A stretch of 64,000 nt of DNA from Dermacentor variabilis. Its lineage: Eukaryota; Arthropoda; Arachnida; Ixodida; Ixodidae. The position numbers and the translations under genes were made by a program. The first letter of the stretch is position 1. Each line of letters begins with the position of its first letter. The notes below the pieces were generated by a model. It made no database searches, was not told where the DNA came from, and worked only from the letters and a program-made list of their open reading frames with translations. Positions 14,201 through 28,300 of this stretch are shown here, in pieces. Location: positions 226,099,265-226,163,264 of the forward strand of contig NC_134570.1 in the NCBI RefSeq assembly GCF_050947875.1. Direction: 5' to 3'.

Positions 14201-16050
14201 CACCGCAATATGAGACATGAGTACTGGTGTACCACTGCGTTTTATAACTTTTTGTCAACCGCAAGTAGAGATCCGACCCGCATGGCGCTTGAGATCCGCA
14301 TATTGTTTTTTCCTTCCACGAATCGCAGGTGGATAACACTGAAAGGGCAACTGCGGAAGAACTTCGTCCCAACATTGATTCTTACAGTGCACCGCAACAT
14401 GAGACATGAGTACTGGTGTACAACGGCGTCTTATAATTTTTTCTCATCCGCATGTTGAGATGCGACCCCCATGCTGCTTGAGATCCGCATATTTTTTTTC
14501 CTTCCACGACTCCACCGCGAATAACACTGAAAGGTCAACTGCGGACAAACTACGTACCAACATTGATCTTACAGTGCACCACAATATGACACATGAGTAC
14601 TGGTGTACCACGGCATTTTATATTTTTTTCTCAACCGCATGTTCTGATCCGACCCCCATGCTGCTTGAGATCCGCATATTTTTTCCTTCCACGACTCGAC
14701 GGCGAATAACACTGAAAGGGCAACAGCGGAAAAACTCCTAGCCAACATTGATTCTTACAGTGCAGCGCAATATGAGACATGAGTACTGGTGCTCCACTGC
14801 GTTTTACATTTTTTCGAAACCGCATGTTGGGATCCGACCCCCATGCTCCTTGAGATCCGCATTCTTTTCCTTCCACGACTCGCCGGCGAATAACACTGAA
14901 ATGCCAATTGCGGAAGAACTGCGTGCCAGCTTTGATTCTTACCGTGCACTGTAATATGAGACAGAAGTACTGGTGTACCACGGTGTCTTATAATTTTTTC
15001 TCATCCGCATGTTGAGAGGCGACCCCCATGCTGCTTGAGATCCGCATATTTTTTTTCCTTCCACGACTCCACCGCGAATAACACTGAAAGGTCAACTGCG
15101 GAAAAACTACGTGCCAACATTGATTCTTACAGTGCACCGCAATATGAGACAAGAGTACTGGTGTACGACTGGGTTTTATAATTTTTTCTCAACCGCAAGT
15201 TCCGATCCGACCCCCATGCTGCTTCAGATCCGCATATTTTTTTTCCTTCCACCACTCGTCAGCAAATAATACTGAAAGGGCAACTGCTGAAGAACTGCGT
15301 GCCAACATTGATCTTACAGTGCACCGCAATATGACAAATGAGTACTGGTGTACCACGGCGTTTTATAATTTTTTCTCAACCACATCTTCAGATCCGACCC
15401 CCATGCTGCTTGAGATCTGCAATCTTTTTTTCCTTCCATCACTCGCCGGCGAATAACACTCAAAGAGCAACCGCGGAAGAGCTGCTAGCCAACATTGATT
15501 CTTACAGTCCAGCGCAATATGAGACATGAGTACTGGTGAATCACTGCGTTTTATATTTTTTCTCAACCGCATGTGGAGATCCGAACTCCATGCTCCTTGA
15601 GATTCGAATTTTTTTTCCTTCCACGACTCGCCGGCGTATAACTCTGAAAGGGCAACTGCGGAAGAACTGCGTGCCAACATTGACTCCTATAGTGCACGGC
15701 AATATGAGACATCAATACTGGTGTACCACTGCGTTTCATAGTTTTTTCTCTACCGCATGTTCAGATCCGACCCCCATGCTGCTTGAGATCCGCATATTTT
15801 TCCCTTCTACGACTCGCCGTCGAATAACACTGAAAGGGCAACTGCGGAACAACTGCGTGCCGACATTGATCTTACACTGCACCGCAATATGACACATGAG
15901 TACTAGTGTACCACGGCATTTTTAAATTTTTTCTCAAGCGCATGTTCAGATCAAACCCCCATGCTGCTTGAGATCCGCATATGATTGCCTTCCACGACTC
16001 GCCAGCGAATAACACTGAAAGGGCAACAGCGGAAGAACTGCTAGCAAACA
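11241..16050 (+). repeat. 3,352-bp (18-monomer) duplication inside the left array
   Basis: The stretch from about 11,241 to 12,700 matches about 14,593 to 16,050 with a constant offset of 3,352 bp (11,279 and 14,631, 11,396 and 14,748, 12,184 and 15,536). Diagnostic shared variants include CCGCATGTTCTGATCC, TGGTGCTCCACTGCG and GAGACAGAAGTACTGG. Upstream of 11,241 a weaker correspondence continues at a different offset (about 3,161 bp), as expected if one monomer was gained or lost. The intervening 12.7-14.6 kb contains other satellite types and no gene. Confidence 0.75.
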
Positions 16051-19000
16051 TTGATTCTTACAGTGCAGCGCAATATGAGACATGAGTACTGGTGTACCAC
16101 TGCGTTTTATATTTTTTTCTCAGCCGCATCTTGAGATCCGACCCCCATGCTCCTTGAGATCCGCAAATTTTTTCCCTTCCACGACTCGCCGGCGTACAAA
16201 ACTGAAAGGGCAAGTGCGGAAGAACTGCGTGCCAAAATTGATTCTTAGAGTCCGCCGCAATATGAGACATGAGTACTGGTGTACCACTGCGTCCTATAAT
16301 TATTTTTCAACCGCATGTCGAGCTCCGACCCCCATCCTGCTTGAGATCTGCATATTTTTTCCTTCCACGACTCACCGGCGAATAACTCTGAAAGAGCAAC
16401 TGCGGAAGACCTGCTTGCCGACATTGATTCATAGAGTGCACCGCAATATGAGACATGAGTACTGGTGTACCACTGCGTTCTATAATTGTTTCTCAACCGC
16501 ATGTTGAGCTCCAACCCCCCATGCTGCTTGAGATCTGCATATTTTTTTCCTTCCACGATTCGCCGGCGAATAACACTGAAAGGGCAACTGCGGAAGAACT
16601 GCGTGCCAACATTGAATCTTACAGTGCACCGCAATATGAGACATGAGTACTGGTGTACCACTGCGTTTTATAACTTTTTGTCAACCGCAAGTAGAGATCC
16701 GACCCGCATGGTGCTTGAGATCCGCATATTGTTTTTTCCTTCCACGACTGGCTGGCGAATAACACTGAAAGGGCAACTGCGGAAGAACTTCCTGCCAACA
16801 TTGATTCTTACAGTGCACCGCAATATGAGACATGAGTACTGGTGTACGACTGGGTTTTATAATTTTTTCTCAACCGCAAGTTCCGATCCGACCCCCATGC
16901 TGCTTCAGATCCGCATATTTTTTTTCCTTCCACGACTCGTCAGCAAATAACACTGAAAGGGCAACTGCTGAAGAACTGCGTGCCAACATTGATCTTACAG
17001 TGCACCGCAATATTACACATGAGTACTGGTGTACCACGGCGTTTTATATTTTTTTCTCAACCACATGTTCAGATCCGACCCCCATGCTGCTTGAGATCTG
17101 CAATCTTTTTTTCCTTCCATCACTCGCCGGCGAATAACACTCAAAGAGCAACCGCGGAAGAGCTGCTAGCCAACATTGATTCTTACACTCCAGCGCAATA
17201 TGACACATGAGTACTGGTGTACCACGGCATTTTATAAATTTTTCTCAACCGCATGTTCAGATCCGACCCCCATGCTGCTTGAGATCTGCAATTTTTCTTC
17301 CTTCCATCACTCGCCGGCGAATAACACTCAAAGAGCAACCGCGGAAGAGCTGCTAGCCAACATTGATTATTACAGTCCAGTACAATATGAGACATGAGTA
17401 CTGGTGAATCACTGCGTTTTATATTTTTTCTCAACCGCATGTGGAGATCCGAACTCCATGCTCCTTGAGATTCGAATTTTTTTTCCTTCCACGACTCGCC
17501 GGCGTATAACTCTGAAAGGGCAACTGCGGAAGAACTGCGTGCCAACATTGACTCCTATAGTGCACGGCAATATGAGACATCAATACTGGTGTACCACTGC
17601 GTTTCATAGTTTTTTCTCTACCGCATGTTCAGATCCGACCCCCATGCTGCTTGAGATCCGCATATTTTTCCCTTCTACGACTCGTCGGCGAATAACACTG
17701 AAAGGTCAACTGCGGAACAACTGCTAGCCGGCATTGTTTCTTACAGTGCACCACAATATAAGACATGAGTACTGGTGTACCACTGCGTTTTATAATCTTT
17801 CATCACCCGCAATTTCAGATGCGAGCCCCTGCTGCTTGAGATCCGGGTATTTTTTTCCTTCCACGACTCGCCGGTGTATAACTCTGAAAGGGCAACTGCG
17901 GAAGAACTGCGTGCCAACATTGACTCCTATAGTGCACGGCAATATGAGACATCAATACTGGTGTACCACTGCGTTTCATAGTTTTTTCTCTACCGCATGT
18001 TCAGATCCGAGCCCCATGCTGCTTGAGATCCGCATATTTTTTCCTTCCACGACTCGCCGGCGAATAACACTGAAAGAGCAACTGCGGAAGAACTGCATGC
18101 CAACATTGATTCTTAGAGTGCACCGCAATATGAGACATGAGTACTGGCGTACCACTGCGTTCTATAATTATTTCTCAACCGCATGTTGAGCTCCGACCCC
18201 CCATGCTGCTTGAGACCTGCATATTTTTTCCCTTACACGACTCCCCAGCGAATAACACTGAAAGGGCAACTGCGGAAGAACTGCATGCCAACATTGATTC
18301 TTACATTGCACCGCAATATGAGACATGAGTACTGCTGTACCACGGCGTTTTATATTTTTTTTCACAAGCGAATGTTGAGATCCGACGCCCATGCTGCTTG
18401 AGATCCGCATATTTTTTCCTTCCACGACTCGACGGCGAATAACACTGAAAGGGCAACAGCGGAAAAACTCCTAGCCAACATTGATTCTTACAGTGCAGCG
18501 CAATATGAGACATGAGTACTGGTGCTCCACTGCGTTTTACATTTTTTCTAAATCGCATGTTCAGATCCGACCCCCATGCTGCTTGAGATCCGCATATTTT
18601 TCCCTTCTACGACTCGCCATCGAATAACACTGAAAGGGCAACTGCGGAACAACTGCGTGCCGACATTGATCTTACACTGCACCGCAATATGACACATGAG
18701 TACTAGTGTACCACGGCATTTTAAAATTTTTTCTCAAGCGCATGTTCAGATCAAACCCCCATGCTGCTTGAGATCCGCATATGATTACCTTCCACGACTC
18801 GCCAGCGAATAACACTGAAAGGGCAACAGCAGAAGAACTGCTAGCAAACATTGATTCGTACAGTGCAGCGCAATTTGAGACATGAGTACTGGTGTACCAC
18901 TGCGTTTTATATTTTTTTCTCAACCGCATCTTGAGATCCGACCCCCATGCTCCTTGAGATCCGCATTTTCTTTCCCTCCACGACTCGCCGGCGTATAAAA

Positions 19001-22000
19001 CTGAAAGGGCAAGTGCGGAAGAACTGCGTGCCAACATTGATTCTTACAGTCCACCGCAATATGAGACATGAGTACTGGTGTACCACTGCGTCCTATAATT
19101 ATTTTTCAACCGCATGTCGAGCTCCGACCCGCATCCTGCTTGAGATCTGCATATTTTTTCCTTCCACGACTCACAGGCGAATAACTCTGAAAGAGCAACT
19201 GCGGAAGAACTGCATGCCGACATTGATTCTTAGAGTGCACCGCAATATGAGACATGAGTACTGGTGTACCACTGCGTTCTATAATTGTTTCTCAACCGCA
19301 TGTTGAGCTCCAACCCCCCATGCTGCTTGAGATCTGCATATTTTTTTCCTTCCACGACTCGCCGTCGAATAACACTGAAAGGGCAACTGCGGAACAACTG
19401 CGTGCCGACATTGATCTTACACTGCACCGCAATATGACACATGAGTACTGGTGTACCACGGCATTTTAAAATTTTTTCTCAAGCGCATGTTCAGATCAAA
19501 CCCCCATGCTGCTTGAGATCCGCATATGATTGCCTTCCACGACTCGCCAGCGAATAACACTGAAAGGGCAACAGCAGAAGAACTGCTAGCAAACATTGAT
19601 TCGTACAGTGCAGCGCAATATGAGACATGGGTACTGGTGTACCACTGCGTTTTATATTTTTTTCTCAACCGCATCTTGAGAACCGACCCCCATGCTCCTT
19701 GAGATCCGCATTTTCTTTCCCTCCACGACTCGCCGGCGTATAAAACTGAAAGGGCAAGTGCGGAAGAACTGCGTGCCAACATTGATTCTCACAGTCCACC
19801 GCAATATGAGACATCAGTACTGGTGTACCACTGCGTCCTGTAATTATTTTTCAACCGCATGTCGAGCTCCGACCCCCATCCTGCTTGAGATCTGCATATT
19901 TTTTCCTTCCACGACTCACCGGCGAATAACTCCGAAAGAGCAACTGCGGAAGAACTGCATTCCGACATTGATTCTTAGAGTGCACCGCAATATAAGACAT
20001 GAGTACTGGTGTACCACTGCGTTCTATATTTGTTTCTCAACCGCATGTTGAGCTCCAACCCCCCATGCTGCTTGAGATCCGCATATTGTTTTTTCCTTCC
20101 ACGACTGGCTGGCGAATAACACTGAAAGGGCAACTGCGGAAGAACTTCCTGCCAACATTGATTCTTACAGTGCACCGCAATATGAGATATGAGTACTGGT
20201 GTACGACTGGGTTTTATTATTTTTTCTCAACCGCAAGTTCCGATCCGACCCCCATGCTGCTTCAGATCCGCATATTTTTTTCCTTCCACGACTCGTCAGC
20301 AAATAACACTGAAAGGGCAACTGCTGAAGAACTGCGTGCCAACATTGATCTTACAGTGCACCGCTATATGACACATGAGTACTGGTGTACCACGGCGTTT
20401 TATAATTTTTTCTCAACCACATGTTCAGATCCGACCCCCATGCTGCTTGAGATCTGCAATCTTTTTTTCCTTCCATCACTCGCCGGCGAATAACACTCAA
20501 AGAGCAACCGCGGAAGAGCTGCTCGCCAACATTGATTCTTACAGTCCAGCGCAATATGACACATGAGTACTGGTGTACCACGGCGTTTTATAATTTTTTC
20601 TCAACCACATCTTCAGATCCGACCCCCATGCTGCTTGAGATCTGCAATCTTTTTTTCCTTCCATCACTCGCCGGCGAATAACACTCAAAGAGCAACCGCG
20701 GAAGAGCTGCTAGCCAACATTGATTCTTACAGTCCAGCGCAATATGAGACATGAGTACTGGTGAATCACTGCGTTTTATATTTTTTCTCAACCGCATGTG
20801 GAGATCCGAACTCCATGCTCCTTGAGATTCGAATTTTTTTCCTTCCACGACTCGCCGGCGCATAACTCTGAAAGGGCAACTGCGGAAGAACTGCGTGCCA
20901 ACATTGACTCCTATAGTGCACGGCAATATGAGACATCAATACTGGTGTACCACTGCGTTTCATAGTTTTTTCTCTACCGCATGTTCAGATCCGACCCCCA
21001 TGCTGCTTGAGATCCGCATATTTTTCCCTTCTACGACTCGCCGTCGAATAACACTGAAAGGGCAACTGCGGAACAACTGCGTGCCGACATTGATCTTACA
21101 CTGCACCGCAATATGACACATGAGTACTAGTGTACCACGGCATTTTAAAATTTTTTCTCAAGCGCATGTTCAGATCAAACCCCCATGCTGCTTGAGATCC
21201 GCATATGATTGCCTTCCACGACTCGCCAGCGAATAACACTGAAAGGGCAACAGCGGAAGAACTGCTAGCAAACATTGATTCTTACAGTGCAGCGCAATAT
21301 GAGACATGAGTACTGGTGTACCACTGCGTTTTATATTTTTTTCTCAACCGCATCTTGAGATCCGACCCCCATGCTCCTTGAGATCCGCATTTTCTTTCCC
21401 TCCACGACTCGCCGGCGTATAAAACTGAAAGGGCAAGTGCGGAAGAACTGCGTGCCAACATTGATTCTTACAGTCCGCCGCAATATGAGACATGAGTACT
21501 GGTGTACCACTGCGTCCTATAATTATTTTTCAACCGCATGTCGAGCTCCGACCCCCATCCTGCTTGAGATCTGCATATTTTTTCCTTCCACGACTCACCG
21601 GCGAATAACTCTGAAAGAGCAACTGCGGAAGAACTGCTTGCCGACATTGATTCATAGAGTGCACCGCAATATGAGACATGAGTACTGGTGTACCACTGCG
21701 TTCTATAATTGTTTCTCAACCGCATGTTGAGCTCCAACCCCCCATGCTGCTTGAGATCTGCATATTTTTTTCCTTCCACGATTCGCCGGCGAATAACACT
21801 GAAAGGGCAACTGCGGAAGAACCGCGTGCCAACATTGCATCTTACAGTGCACCGCAATATGAGACATGAGCACTGGTGTACCACTGCGTTTTATAACTTT
21901 TTGTCAACCGCAAGTAGAGATCCGACCCGCATGGTGCTTGAGATCCGCATATTGTTTTTTTCTTACACGACTGGCTGGCGAATAACACTGAAAGGGCAAC

Positions 22001-25000
22001 TGCGGAAGAACTTCCTGCCAACATTGATTCTTACAGTGCACCGCAATATGAGACATGAGTACTGGTGTACGACTGGGTTTTATAATTTTTTCTCAACCGC
22101 AAGTTCCGATCCGACCCCCATGCTGCTTCAGATCCGCATATTTTTTTTTCCTTCCACGACTCGTCAGCAAATAACACTGAAAGGGCAACTGCTGAAGAAC
22201 TGCGTGCCAACATTGATCTTACAGTGCACCGCAATATGACACATGAGTACTGGTGTACCACGGCGTTTTATATTTTTTTCTCAACCACATGTTCAGATCC
22301 GACCCCCATGCTGCTTGAGATCTGAAATCTTTTTTTCCTTCCATCACTCGCCGGCGAATAACACTCAAAGAGCAACCGCGGAAGAGCTGCTAGCCAACAT
22401 TGATACTTACACTCCAGCGCAATATGACACATGAGTACTGGTGTACCACGGCATTTTATAAATTTTTCTCAACCGCATGTTCAGATCCGACCCCCATGCT
22501 GCTTGAGATCTGCAATTTTTCTTCCTTCCATCACTCGCCGGCGAATAACACTCAAAGAGCAACCGCGGAAGAGCTGCTAGCCAACATTGATTATTACAGT
22601 CCAGTACAATATGAGACATGAGTACTGGTGAATCACTGCGTTTTATATTTTTCTCAACCGCATGTGGAGATCCGAACTCCATGCTCCTTGAGATTCGAAT
22701 TTTTTTTCCTTCCACGACTCGCCGGCGTATAACTCTGAAAGGGCAACTGCGGAAGAACTGCGTGCCAACATTGACTCCTATAGTGCACGGCAATATGAGA
22801 CATCAATACTGGTGTACCACTGCGTTTCATAGTTTTTTCTCTACCGCATGTTCAGATCCGACCCCCATGCTGCTTGAGATCCGCATATTTTTCCCTTCTA
22901 CGACTCGTCGGCGAATAACACTGAAACGTCAACTGCGGAACAACTGCTAGCCGGCATTGTTTCTTACAGTGCACCACAATATAAGACATGAGTACTGGTG
23001 TACCACTGCGTTTTATAATCTTTTCTCACCCGCAATTTCAGATGCGAGCCCCTGATGCTTGAGATCCGGGTATTTTTTTCCTTCCACGACTCGCCGGTGT
23101 ATAACTCTGAAAGGGCAACTGCGGAAGAACTGCGTGCCAACATTGACTCCTATAGTGCACGGCAATATGAGACATCAATACTGGTGTACCGCTGCGTTTC
23201 ATAGTTTTTTCTCTACCGCATGTTCAGATCCGAGCCCCATGCTGCTTGAGATCCGCATATTTTTTCCTTCCACGACTCGCCGGCGAATAACACTGAAAGA
23301 GCAACTGCGGAAGAACTGCATGCCAACATTGATTCTTAGAGTGCACCGCAATATGAGACATGAGTACTGGCGTACCACTGCGTTCTATAATTATTTCTCA
23401 ACCGCATGTTGAGCTCCGACCCCCCATGCTGCTTGAGACCTGCATATTTTTTCCCTTCCACGACTCCCCAGCGAATAACACTGAAAGGGCAACTGCGGAA
23501 GAACTGCATGCCAACATTGATTCTTACATTGCACCGCAATATGAGACATGAGTACTGCTGTACCACGGCGTTTTATATTTTTTTTCACAAGCGCATGTTG
23601 AGATCCGACGCCCATGCTGCTTGAGATCCGCATATTTTTTCCTTCCACGACTCGACGGCGAATAACACTGAAAGGGCAACAGCGGAAAAACTCCTAGCCA
23701 ACATTGATTCTTACAGTGCAGCGCAATATGAGACATGAGTACTGGTGCTCCACTGCGTTTTACATTTTTTCTAAACCGCATGTTCAGATCCGACCCCCAT
23801 GCTGCTTGAGATCCGCATATTTTTCCCTTCTACGACTCGCCATCGAATAACACTGAAAGGGCAACTGCGGAACAACTGCGTGCCGACATTGATCTTACAC
23901 TGCACCGCAATATGACACATGAGTACTAGTGTACCACGGCATTTTAAAATTTTTTCTCAAGCGCATGTTCAGATCAAACCCCCATGCTGCTTGAGATCCG
24001 CATATGATTGCCTTCCACGACTCGCCAGCGAATAACACTGAAAGGGCAACAGCAGAAGAACTGCTAGCAAACATTGATTCGTACAGTGCAGCGCAATTTG
24101 AGACATGAGTACTGGTGTACCACTGCGTTTTATATTTTTTTCTCAACCGCATCTTGAGATCCGACCCCCATGCTCCTTGAGATCCGCATTTTCTTTCCCT
24201 CCACGACTCGCCGGCGTATAAAACTGAAAGGGCAAGTGCGGAAGAACTGCGTGCCAACATTGATTCTTACAGTCCACCGCAATATGAGACATGAGTACTG
24301 GTGTACCACTGCGTCCTATAATTATTTTTCAACCGCATGTCGAGCTCCGACCCGCATCCTGCTTGAGATCTGCATATTTTTTCCTTCCACGACTCACCGG
24401 CGAATAACTCTGAAAGAGCAACTGCGGAAGAACTGCATGCCGACATTGATTCTTAGAGTGCACCGCAATATGAGACATGAGTACTGGTGTACCACTGCGT
24501 TCTATAATTGTTTCTCAACCGCATGTTGAGCTCCAACCCCCCATGCTGCTTGAGATCTGCATATTTTTTTCCTTCCACGACTCGCCGTCGAATAACACTG
24601 AAAGGGCAACTGCGGAACAACTGCGTGCCGACATTGATCTTACACTGCACCGCAATATGACACATGAGTACTGGTGTACCACGGCATTTTAAAATTTTTT
24701 CTCAAGCGCATGTTCAGATCAAACCCCCATGCTGCTTGAGATCCGCATATGATTGCCTTCCACGACTCGCCAGCGAATAACACTGAAAGGGCAACAGCGG
24801 AAGAACTGCTAGCAAACATTGATTCGTACAGTGCAGCGCAATATGAGACATGAGTACTGGTGTACCACTGCGTTTTATATTTTTTTCTCAACCGCATCTT
24901 GAGATCCGGCCCCCCATGCTCCTTGAGATCCGCATTTTCTTTCCCTCCACGACTCGCCGGCGTATAAAACTGAAAGGGCAAGTGCGGAAGAACTGCGTGC

Positions 25001-25350
25001 CAACATTGATTCTCACAGTCCACCGCAATATGAGACATCAGTACTGGTGTACCACTGCGTCCTATAATTATTTTTCAACCGCATGTCGAGCTCCGACCCC
25101 CATCCTGCTTGAGATCTGCATATTTTTTCCTTCCACGACTCACCGGCGAATAACTCCGAAAGAGCAACTGCGGAAGAACTGCATGCCGACATTGATTCTT
25201 AGAGTGCACCGCAATATAAGACATGAGTACTGGTGTACCACTGCGTTCTATATTTGTTTCTCAACCGCATGTTGAGCTCCAACCCCCCATGCTGCTTGAG
25301 ATCCGCATATTGTTTTTTCCTTCCACGACTGGCTGGCGAATAACACTGAA
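15338..25350 (+). repeat. 5.22-kb (28-monomer) tandem duplication
   Basis: Monomers at 15,338, 16,455, 17,176, 18,137, 18,672, 18,947, 19,254 and 19,999 recur at 20,563, 21,678, 22,400, 23,360, 23,895, 24,170, 24,477 and 25,223. The offset stays within 5,223-5,225 bp. The match begins near 15.3 kb and breaks near 25.35 kb, where one monomer is missing from the second copy. Substitutions are sparse: one example is the run CCCTTACACGAC at about 18,234 against CCCTTCCACGAC at about 23,457. This unit lies partly inside the larger 12-kb duplication, so the array is nested at two levels. Confidence 0.85.
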
Positions 25351-28300
25351 AGGGCAACTGCTGAAGAACTGCGTGCCAACATTGATCTTACAGTGCACCG
25401 CAATATGACACATGAGTACTGGTGTACCACGGCGTTTTATAATTTTTTCTCAACCACATGTTCAGATCCGACCCCCATGCTGCTTGAGATCTGCAATCTT
25501 TTTTTCCTTCCATCACTCGCCGGCGAATAACACTCAAAGAGCAACCGCGGAAGAGCTGCTCGCCAACATTGATTCTTACAGTCCAGCGCAATATGACACA
25601 TGAGTACTGGTGTACCACGGCATTTTATAAATTTTTCTCAACCGCATGTTCAGATCCGACCCCCATGCTGCTTGAGATCTGCAATTTTTTTTCCTTCCAT
25701 CACTCGCCGGCGAATAACACTCAAAGAGCAACCGCGGAAGAGCTGCTAGCCAACATTGATTCTTACAGTCCAGCGCAATATGAGACATGAGTACTGGTGA
25801 ATCACTGCGTTTTATATTTTTTCTCAACCGCATGTGGAGATCCGAACTCCATGCTCCTTGAGATTCGAATTTTTTTTCCTTCCACGACTCGCCGGCGTAT
25901 AACTCTGAAAGGGCAACTGCGGAAGAACTGCGTGCCAACATTGACTCCTATAGTGCACGGCAATATGAGACATCAATACTGGTGTACCACTGCGTTTCAT
26001 AGTTTTTTCTCTACCGCATGTTCAGATCCGACCCCCATGCTGCTTGAGATCCGCATATTTTTCCGTTCTACGACTCGCCGTCGAATAACACTGAAAGGGC
26101 AACTGCGGAACAACTGCGTGCCGACATTGATCTTACACTGCACCGCAATATGACACATGAGTACTAGTGTACCACGGCATTTTAAAATTTTTTCTCAAGC
26201 GCATGTTCAGATCAAACCCCCATGCTGCTTGAGATCCGCATATGATTGCCTTCCACGACTCGCCAGCGAATAACACTGAAAGGGCAACAGCGGAAGAACT
26301 GCTAGCAAACATTGATTCTTACAGTACAGCGCAATAGGAGACATGAGTACTGGTGTACCACTGCGTTTTATATTTTTTTCTCAACCGCATCTTGAGATCC
26401 GACCCCATGCTCCTTCAGATCCGCATTTTCTTTCCCTCCACGACTCGCCGGCGTATAAAACTGAAAGGGCAAGTGCGGAAGTACTGCGTGCCAACATTGA
26501 TTCTTACAGTCCACCGCAATATGAGACATGAGTACTGGTGTACCACTGCGTCCTATAATTATTTTTCAACCGCATCTCGAGCTCCGACCCCCATCCTGCT
26601 TGAGATCTGCATATTTTTTTCCTTCCACGACTCACCGGCGAATAACTCTGAAAGGGCAACTGCTGGAGAACTGCGTGCCAACATTGATTCTTACAGTGCA
26701 CCGCAATATGAGACATGAGTACAGGTGTTCCACTGCGTTTTATAATTTTTCTCAACCGCAAGTTCAGATCCGACCACCAGGCTGCTTGAGATCCGCATAT
26801 TTTTTTTCCTTCAACGACTCGCTGGCGAATAACACTGAAAGGGCAACTGCAGGAGAACTGCGTGCCAACATTGATCTTACAGTGCACCGCAATATGACAC
26901 ATGAGTACTGGTGTACCACGGCGTTTTATAATTTTTTCTCAACCACATGTTCAGATCCGACCCCCATGCTGCTTGAGATCTGCAATCTTTTTTTCCTTCC
27001 ATCACTCGCCGGCGAATAACACTCAAAGAGCAACCGCGGAAGAGCTGCTCGCCAACATTGATTCTTACAGTCCAGCGCAATATGACACATGAGTACTGGT
27101 GTACCACGGCATTTTATAAATTTTTCTCAACCGCATGTTCAGATCCGACCCCCATGCTGCTTGAGATCTGCAATTTTTTTTCCTTCCATCACTCGCCGGC
27201 GAATAACACTCAAAGAGCAACCGCGGAAGAGCTGCTAGCCAACATTGATTCTTACAGTCCAGCGCAATATGAGACATGAGTACTGGTGAATCACTGCGTT
27301 TTATATTTTTTCTCAACCGCATGTGGAGATCCGAACTCCATGCTCCTTGAGATTCGAATTTTTTTTCCTTCCACGACTCGCCGGCGTATAACTCTGAAAG
27401 GGCAACTGCGGAAGAACTGCGTGCCAACATTGACTCCTATAGTGCACGGCAATATGAGACATCATTACTGGTGTACCACTGCGTTTCATAGTTTTTTCTC
27501 TACCGCATGTTCAGAACCGACCCCCATGCTGCTTGAGATCCGCATATTTTTCCCTTCTACGACTCGTCGGCGAATAACACTGAAAGGTCAACTGCGGAAC
27601 AACTGCTAGCCGGCATTGTTTCTTACAGTGCACCACAATATAAGACATGAGTACTGGTGTACCACTACGTTTTATAATCTTTTCTCACCCGCAATTTCAG
27701 ATGTGAGCCCCTGCTGCTTGAGATCCGGGTATTTTTTTCCTTCCACGACTCGCCGGTGTATAACTCTGAAAGGGCAACTGCGGAAGAACTGCGTGCCAAC
27801 ATTGACTCCTATAGTGCACGGCAATATGAGACATCAATACTGGTGTACCACTGCGTTTCATAGTTTTTTCTCTACCGCATGTTCAGATCCGACCCCCATG
27901 CTGCTTGAGATCCGCATATTTTTCCCTTCTACGACTCGCCGTCGAATAACACTGAAAGGGCAACTGCGGAACAACTGCGTGCCGACATTGATCTTACACT
28001 GCACCGCAATATGACACATGAGTACTAGTGTACCACGGCATTTTAAAATTTTTTCTCAAGCGCATGTTCAGATCAAACCCCCATGCTGCTTGAGATCCGC
28101 ATATGATTGCCTTCCACGACTCGCCAGCGAATAACACTGAAAGGGCAACAGCGGAAGAACTGCTAGCAAACATTGATTCTTACAGTACAGCGCAATAGGA
28201 GACATGAGTACTGGTGTACCACTGCGTTTTATATTTTTTTCTCAACCGCATCTTGAGATCCGACCCCATGCTCCTTGAGATCCGCATTTTCTTTCCCTCC

